NCBI GenBank assembly: GCA_022785155.1
Contig: JALFRH010000111.1
Coordinates: 1-19,732, forward strand
DNA length: 19,732 nucleotides
Reading direction: 5' to 3'
DNA from: Spirochaetales bacterium
GTDB lineage: Bacteria > Spirochaetota > Spirochaetia > Sphaerochaetales > Sphaerochaetaceae
The translations under genes and the position numbers were made by a program. Positions 15,956 to 19,732 of the stretch are shown here, one piece after another; the stretch's first letter is position 1, and every line of letters starts with the position of its first letter. The notes beneath the pieces are model-generated. The model was not told where the DNA came from and ran no database searches. It saw nothing but the letters and a program-made list of their open reading frames with translations.

Positions 15956-16994
15956 ATATATCCTTCTTTCCCAGAACTTCATATGCCTTCTGGGTGACAC
16001 AGCGACCTCTTGTAGTGCGCTTCAAATATCCTTGTCTCATCAAATATGGTTCATAATAGACCTCGACGGTATCTGCACTGTCGTTGATTGAAGCCGCCAA
16101 AGCTTCAAGGCCCACCGGTCCGCCATTATATACCTCGATAATCACCCTTAGTATCTCCCTGTCGGTCTTATCCAAACCGTACTTGTCGATACCAAGCTTC
16201 TCCAAGCCGATACCTGCCATCTCCCTGGTAATGGTACCGTTGCCTTTGACTTGGGCTATATCCCTGACTCTTCTAAGAATCCTATTGGCGATTCTAGGTG
16301 TACCTCTGGAGCATCTTGCAATCGCCATTACAGCATCGTCGGTGATGTCGGTATTCAATATCCTGGCACTTCTCCTGATGATCAAAGAAAGCTCTTCAGG
16401 AGAATAGAGATCGATTTTGACTGGAATGCCGAATCTGTTTTCCAAAGGCTTTGAAACAGCTCCAGTACGGGTTGTGGCGCCGATGAGTGTAAAGGGCTCC
16501 AGGTCTATCTTCATTGTCCTTGCTGCAGGCCCCTGCCCGATGACCCAGTCTATCTTATAGTCCTCCATTGCAACATACAACGTCTCTTCCATGCTCTTTT
16601 TAAGTCCATGGATTTCATCAATAAACAAGATGCTGCCTTTACTTAGATTGGTGAGAATACCAACCAGATCCTTTGGCTTATCCAGGGCTGTGGCACTGGT
16701 AAGCTTAATATCCGCACCCATTTCATTGGCGATGATGGATGCAAGGGTTGTCTTTCCCAGTCCTGGAGGGCCCTGTAGGAAAATATGGTCCAAGGCCTCC
16801 CCTCTTTTTTTTGCGGCGTCAATATAGATCTTAAGGTTTTCCTTAAGCTCGTTCTGGCCTTGGAAGTCAGATAGATATTTAGGCCTGAGGATATTCTCCT
16901 GGACATCCTCTGTTTCTATATATGACGGCTCCACTGTCCTTATATCATCATCGAACTCTTCAAGCTCCAATTCTTCCTGTTTGTCTATAATCAA
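15930..16994 (-). CDS. ruvB: Holliday junction branch-migration motor RuvB
   Basis: RuvB is the AAA+ ring motor that, loaded by RuvA, drives branch migration of Holliday junctions. In its 354 residues I see Walker A GPPGLGKT (75-82), Walker B ILFIDEIH (D126, E127), a GATTRTG sensor 1 (172-178), an ENRFGI segment whose R187 fits the arginine finger, and sensor 2 RGTPRIANR (230-237). The C-terminal winged helix is complete. Compared with Escherichia coli, DEIHRL is DEIHGL, GATTRAG is GATTRTG and LRDRFG is LENRFG; the core catalytic residues remain. The start is TTG at 16994, overlapping the ruvA stop in TTGA, with AGGAGG five bases upstream. The N-terminus has about 20 extra acidic residues before the usual RPKYLSDFQGQ region. 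Confidence 0.97.
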   Translation of the reverse strand: MIIDKQEELELEEFDDDIRTVEPSYIETEDVQENILRPKYLSDFQGQNELKENLKIYIDAAKKRGEALDHIFLQGPPGLGKTTLASIIANEMGADIKLTSATALDKPKDLVGILTNLSKGSILFIDEIHGLKKSMEETLYVAMEDYKIDWVIGQGPAARTMKIDLEPFTLIGATTRTGAVSKPLENRFGIPVKIDLYSPEELSLIIRRSARILNTDITDDAVMAIARCSRGTPRIANRILRRVRDIAQVKGNGTITREMAGIGLEKLGIDKYGLDKTDREILRVIIEVYNGGPVGLEALAASINDSADTVEVYYEPYLMRQGYLKRTTRGRCVTQKAYEVLGKKDIYADQGFLL

Positions 16995-17626
16995 TTAAGC
17001 CTCCTGAGAACAGTGGTGAAAATATTCTTCTCTATTTCCCTGTCATCCATATCATTGAATTTTCCTGAGTTTTCTTCCAAGAGTTCGTCGATTACCTTTA
17101 TGACGCTTTTTCTATCATATCCCATTTCACAGAAAGAAGATATAAAATCGGAGAAACGCTTGGAGACACTGGAGGGCCTGCCCTCTGCTTCCTTTTCGCT
17201 TTCGCTATCGAATACAAGGACATTTCTAAGCTGTAGAATAAGTTTCTGGGCAGTCTTGGCTCCCAGTCCAGGCACCTTCGATAGTTTCTTTACGTCCTGA
17301 GTATCCAAAGCGATACAAAGATCGTCAACAGTAATTCCTCCCAGGATCTTCAAGGCTCCTTTGGGTCCGATGCCAGGAACCGTCTGAAGTTCCACGAAAC
17401 AGAACCTCTCCTTTTCATCATAGAAACCGAAGAGAGTCATGGCATCTTCCCTATGGTTGAGAACTGTAAAGACCCGTACATTTTTCTTCTCTTCCGTATT
17501 AAGTGCCCTGAATTTATTGGCTGTAATAAGGGAGCACTCAATATAGAACTCTATGCCGCTATGGGAGAGTACGACTATTGAATTATCTGTAATTGAAAGG
17601 CATATGCCTCTTATAGCATTTATCAT
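16991..17626 (-). CDS. ruvA: Holliday junction recognition protein RuvA
   Basis: RuvA binds four-way junctions as a tetramer and seats the RuvB rings. The 211-residue protein has an OB-fold N-terminal domain, starting MINAIRG as RuvA proteins usually do, with the conserved REDAMTLFGF (59-68). Two helix-hairpin-helix motifs follow (VPGIGPK 83-89, VPGLGAK 118-124), then an acidic, variable linker and the small C-terminal domain that contacts RuvB. I chose the ATG at 17626. An in-frame TTG at 17644 would add MGYSIH, but neither start has a strong ribosome site, so this remains slightly open. It lies 38 bases after ruvC and overlaps ruvB by four bases. Confidence 0.96.
   Translation of the reverse strand: MINAIRGICLSITDNSIVVLSHSGIEFYIECSLITANKFRALNTEEKKNVRVFTVLNHREDAMTLFGFYDEKERFCFVELQTVPGIGPKGALKILGGITVDDLCIALDTQDVKKLSKVPGLGAKTAQKLILQLRNVLVFDSESEKEAEGRPSSVSKRFSDFISSFCEMGYDRKSVIKVIDELLEENSGKFNDMDDREIEKNIFTTVLRRLN
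17000..17005 (-). promoter_or_regulatory. Ribosome binding site that fixes the TTG start of ruvB
   Basis: AGGAGG, a complete consensus site, lies inside the last codons of ruvA, five bases before the TTG of ruvB. It supports the rare start codon and independent or coupled initiation of ruvB at the ruvA stop. Confidence 0.75.
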
Positions 17627-17664
17627 ATGAATAGAATATCCCAAAGAAGATATAAAGTGCAGTA

Positions 17665-18144
17665 CTATATTTTCTGACTTCTATGAGTCACGTGACAAAT
17701 ACAGTCTGCAAGAGCATCTGCGGCATGATCGGGTCTTGGGATTTCCTTTAATCTCAGAATCCTTTTGACCATATCCTGGACTTGGTTTTTCTCTGCGTTT
17801 CCAATTCCTACAACTCCAAGCTTTATGTCTCTCGGAGCATAAATATAAGATGGGATACCCATGGATGAGAATTTATATAATGCTGCACCGATCACTTTTG
17901 CAACAGGAATGGCAGACGAGATATTCTGATTGAAGAAAATATCTTCAATGCTGGCTTCATCTACACCATATTTTGTGGCAATGGTCCCAAGATCCTCTGC
18001 AATTGTATATATTCTCTTGACTTGGCTTTCATCCTTACTGGTCTGGATTACACCATAAGAAATAGGCCGGTAGTTCTTTCCATCATAGGAAACAACTCCC
18101 CAGCCTGTATTGGATAAACCTGGATCGACTCCAAGAATAATCAA
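17665..18144 (-). CDS. ruvC: Holliday junction resolvase RuvC
   Basis: RuvC is the endonuclease that cuts Holliday junctions symmetrically after RuvAB migration. The 159-residue protein has the RNase H-like fold signature and the four catalytic positions: D7 in GVDPGLSNTGWG, E67 in SIEDIFF, H140 and D143 in DHAADAL. The third position is histidine rather than the aspartate of Escherichia coli (D138). As I recall, Thermus thermophilus RuvC also uses histidine there, so this is a known active variant. Translation starts at TTG 18144, four bases after the yebC stop, with GAGG about nine bases upstream inside yebC. It is followed after 38 bases by ruvA. Confidence 0.96.
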   Translation of the reverse strand: MIILGVDPGLSNTGWGVVSYDGKNYRPISYGVIQTSKDESQVKRIYTIAEDLGTIATKYGVDEASIEDIFFNQNISSAIPVAKVIGAALYKFSSMGIPSYIYAPRDIKLGVVGIGNAEKNQVQDMVKRILRLKEIPRPDHAADALADCICHVTHRSQKI

Positions 18145-18148
18145 AATC

Positions 18149-18892
18149 TTAGTCCTCTACTTCAAAATCATCTGGAAGATCAAGGTTTGTTGAAACCTGC
18201 TGGACATCATCCAGTTCTTCAAGTCTTTCAACGATCTTCATAACCTTTGAAGCCTTCTCTTTGTCCAAAGAAACTGTCTGATCGGCGATCTTCTGGACAT
18301 CTGCGCTTTCCTGCTCGAAGCCTGCGGCCTGCATAGCTTCAAGGACGGTGGCAAAGTCAGCCGGAGTTGTTGTGACTTCGATCACATCATCTGTTGTAGA
18401 AACATCTTCCGCACCGTTTTCAAGTGCAACTTCAAAGATCTGATCTTCTGTGTACTTCTCTGTTGAGTAAGTGATGATGCCTTTGGTCTGGAACATGTAG
18501 CTGACACATCCTGTTGCACCAAGGGAACCTCCCAACTTTGTCAAAGTACTTCTTACATCGGAAGCAGTTCTATTCTTGTTATCTGTCAGTGTATCGATGA
18601 TGATTGCAACTCCACCAGGAGCATATCCTTCATATGTGAGTTCATAGAAGGTAGAAGCGCCGAGCTCTCCACTACCCTTCTTGATGGCTCTTTCGATGTT
18701 ATCCTTAGGCATGTTTTCCGCTCTTGCCTTAAGGATAGCAGTTCTAAGACGTGCGTTGGACTCTGGATCCGGACCGCCCATCTTTGCACAGACAGTGATT
18801 TCCTTGATAAGCTTTGTGAAAGCCTGTCCGCGCTTAGCGTCTGCAATTCCTTTCTTGTGCTTTATTGTTGCCCATTTGCTGTGGCCAGACAT
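18149..18892 (-). CDS. yebC: YebC/PmpR/TACO1-family protein
   Basis: The 247-residue protein begins with the nearly invariant family signature MSGHSKWATIKHKKGIADAKRG and has the normal length and three-domain layout. Members were first described as DNA-binding transcription regulators. More recent work on the family points to helping ribosomes through difficult proline-containing stretches. In many bacteria the gene sits just before ruvC, as here (four-base gap), so the context is conserved and not specific to either role. The ATG at 18892 follows a GAGG site eight bases upstream. It heads the yebC-ruvC-ruvA-ruvB-queA unit. Family certain, precise role in this organism open. Confidence 0.96.
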   Translation of the reverse strand: MSGHSKWATIKHKKGIADAKRGQAFTKLIKEITVCAKMGGPDPESNARLRTAILKARAENMPKDNIERAIKKGSGELGASTFYELTYEGYAPGGVAIIIDTLTDNKNRTASDVRSTLTKLGGSLGATGCVSYMFQTKGIITYSTEKYTEDQIFEVALENGAEDVSTTDDVIEVTTTPADFATVLEAMQAAGFEQESADVQKIADQTVSLDKEKASKVMKIVERLEELDDVQQVSTNLDLPDDFEVED

Positions 18893-18925
18893 GTATATAC
18901 CTCGATATATTTGGATTACCCTATG

Positions 18926-18955
18926 AAAATATCACACCCAATATTTTACAGTCAA
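18926..18955 (-). promoter_or_regulatory. Promoter candidate for the yebC-ruvCAB-queA operon
   Basis: On the minus strand TTGACT (18955-18950) is followed, after an 18-base spacer, by TATTTT (18931-18926), with TG one base before the -10 (extended -10). It lies in the 79-base gap between the hemW stop and yebC and would give a leader of about 27 bases with the GAGG site. The -35 is five of six, the -10 four of six. It suggests the operon is transcribed separately from hemW. Confidence 0.45.
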
Positions 18956-18971
18956 TCCCATGGAGCATATT

Positions 18972-19732
18972 TTATATTGACATTGCAAGGGAAAGAATGA
19001 TTGAGTCCAGCACCAACATACCTTTTTCCGTTATAGAAAAGCAATTATCAGTATCAATATAAGTATCCTTATCCAAGGCTTTGATTCTTTCGCCATAGGT
19101 GGAATCGAAGTCTTTGAGAAATCTATCACAGTACTCTTTTTTGTCTATCCCTTCCCGAGTGCGTAGACTTGTCAACAAATAAGACTCTTCAGTTTCATCT
19201 TTTGTAAGGGGGGAGACATCGAAGGCATGAGAGGACAAATACTCTTCAAGGCTCTCTGTATTTCTCATGACAACCATTTCTCTTCTCCCCAAAGCGCTTT
19301 CTGCAGTAGGCCCTATTCCTATATACTGCCCCAGGCCCCAATATACCTTGTTATGGATACACTCTTCCCCTTCTGCGGCAAAGTTCGAAACTTCGTAATG
19401 GTTGTAGCCCAATTCTTTCAAAAGCTTCCAGCCTTCTGTAAGAAACTCTATCTCCGACTCCTCCCCCATAGGTTTTTCGCGTTTGATCAAAGGAGTATTC
19501 TCTTCAAATGTAAGGCAATAAAAAGATATATGCCCAGGCTTATATGATGCAATGGTAGTTATATCGTCAAGGGTTGTTCCGACACTCTCTCCAGGCACAG
19601 CGGTGATTATATCTGCATTCCATCTGAAAGGAAGTGTCTTCAAAAGCTCAAGGGCCTTCAGATTAGTCTCAACACTTTGGTGTCTACCGAGAGTTTCCAA
19701 CACCTTTTCATCCAGGCTTTGTATACCTACAC
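18972..19732 (-). CDS. hemW: HemW-like radical SAM heme chaperone, C-terminal two thirds, cut by window edge
   Basis: The frame is open to the right edge (253 codons visible, starting within the family block GIQSLDEKVLETLGR), so the true start and the CxxxCxxC iron-sulfur motif lie outside. What is seen: a radical SAM barrel portion with ADIITAVPGES, then the diagnostic YEVSNFA and HNKVYW motifs, GIGPTAESALG, and a C-terminal winged-helix-like HemN_C region. These motifs mark HemW, which binds heme and hands it to target proteins, and separate it from true coproporphyrinogen dehydrogenase HemN. A GTG at 19703 could be mistaken for the start but lies in the middle of the domain. It precedes the yebC unit by 79 bases. 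Confidence 0.92.
   Translation of the reverse strand, partial: VGIQSLDEKVLETLGRHQSVETNLKALELLKTLPFRWNADIITAVPGESVGTTLDDITTIASYKPGHISFYCLTFEENTPLIKREKPMGEESEIEFLTEGWKLLKELGYNHYEVSNFAAEGEECIHNKVYWGLGQYIGIGPTAESALGRREMVVMRNTESLEEYLSSHAFDVSPLTKDETEESYLLTSLRTREGIDKKEYCDRFLKDFDSTYGERIKALDKDTYIDTDNCFSITEKGMLVLDSIILSLAMSI

Noticed and set aside
15956..16000. Longer QueA start at 16000
   Set aside because: The added 15 residues overlap ruvB and do not resemble QueA; the ATG at 15955 has a good ribosome site and the family N-terminus.
17665..18144. RuvC lacking a catalytic aspartate (histidine at residue 140)
   Set aside because: Histidine at this position is, as I recall, the natural residue in Thermus thermophilus RuvC, so it is not a sign of a dead enzyme.
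18972..19703. hemW taken as a complete gene starting at the GTG at 19703
   Set aside because: The frame continues in a conserved block to the window edge, so this is an internal codon of a truncated gene.

Overview
The window is 19.7 kb of compact, AT-leaning bacterial chromosome that codes almost entirely on the minus strand; tmk is the only convincing plus-strand gene. The largest gap between genes is 146 bases, so no gene-free stretch reaches 300 bases. No rRNA, tRNA, CRISPR array, insertion sequence or phage gene was seen. A diderm spirochaete is the best guess, probably the Treponema/Sphaerochaeta branch. Reasons: the tamB-bamA-mutS order resembles the tamB-bamA-skp-mutS block I recall from Treponema pallidum, the DctP signal peptide looks like those of Sphaerochaeta binding proteins, and TTG starts are frequent. 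This is inferred from gene order and protein style, not from a search.

Reading along the minus strand from the right edge: (a) the 3' two thirds of hemW (18972 to the edge); (b) a tight recombination and tRNA-modification cluster, yebC-ruvC-ruvA-ruvB-queA (18892 to 14912), with a good promoter candidate just before yebC; (c) tmk on the plus strand (14308-14922), convergent with queA and overlapping it by 11 bases, and divergent from tamB across 79 bases; (d) an envelope block, tamB (14228-9672) and bamA (9525-6985), with mutS (6982-4403) starting two bases after the bamA stop; (e) a YesM/LytS-type sensor kinase and an AraC-type response regulator (4334-2209) followed by a DctP-DctQ-DctM TRAP transporter operon (2129 to the left edge, dctM cut).

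The genes fall into three working units. TamB and BamA build the outer membrane. MutS, RuvABC and YebC serve DNA repair, recombination and gene expression, with QueA and Tmk as housekeeping enzymes. The kinase/regulator pair very probably controls the adjacent TRAP uptake system: the regulator gene ends 79 bases before dctP, and the gap holds a 22-base-spaced direct repeat that overlaps a possible -35 box, the layout expected for an AraC-type activator.

Most of the window is ordinary core genome. The points most worth a second look are the possible regulator-binding repeats before dctP, a thymidylate kinase whose P-loop lysine is replaced by threonine, the absence of skp between bamA and mutS, a possible very short leader on bamA, and several functional-looking TTG starts that default start calling would misplace or miss. 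I did not find a convincing undescribed system.
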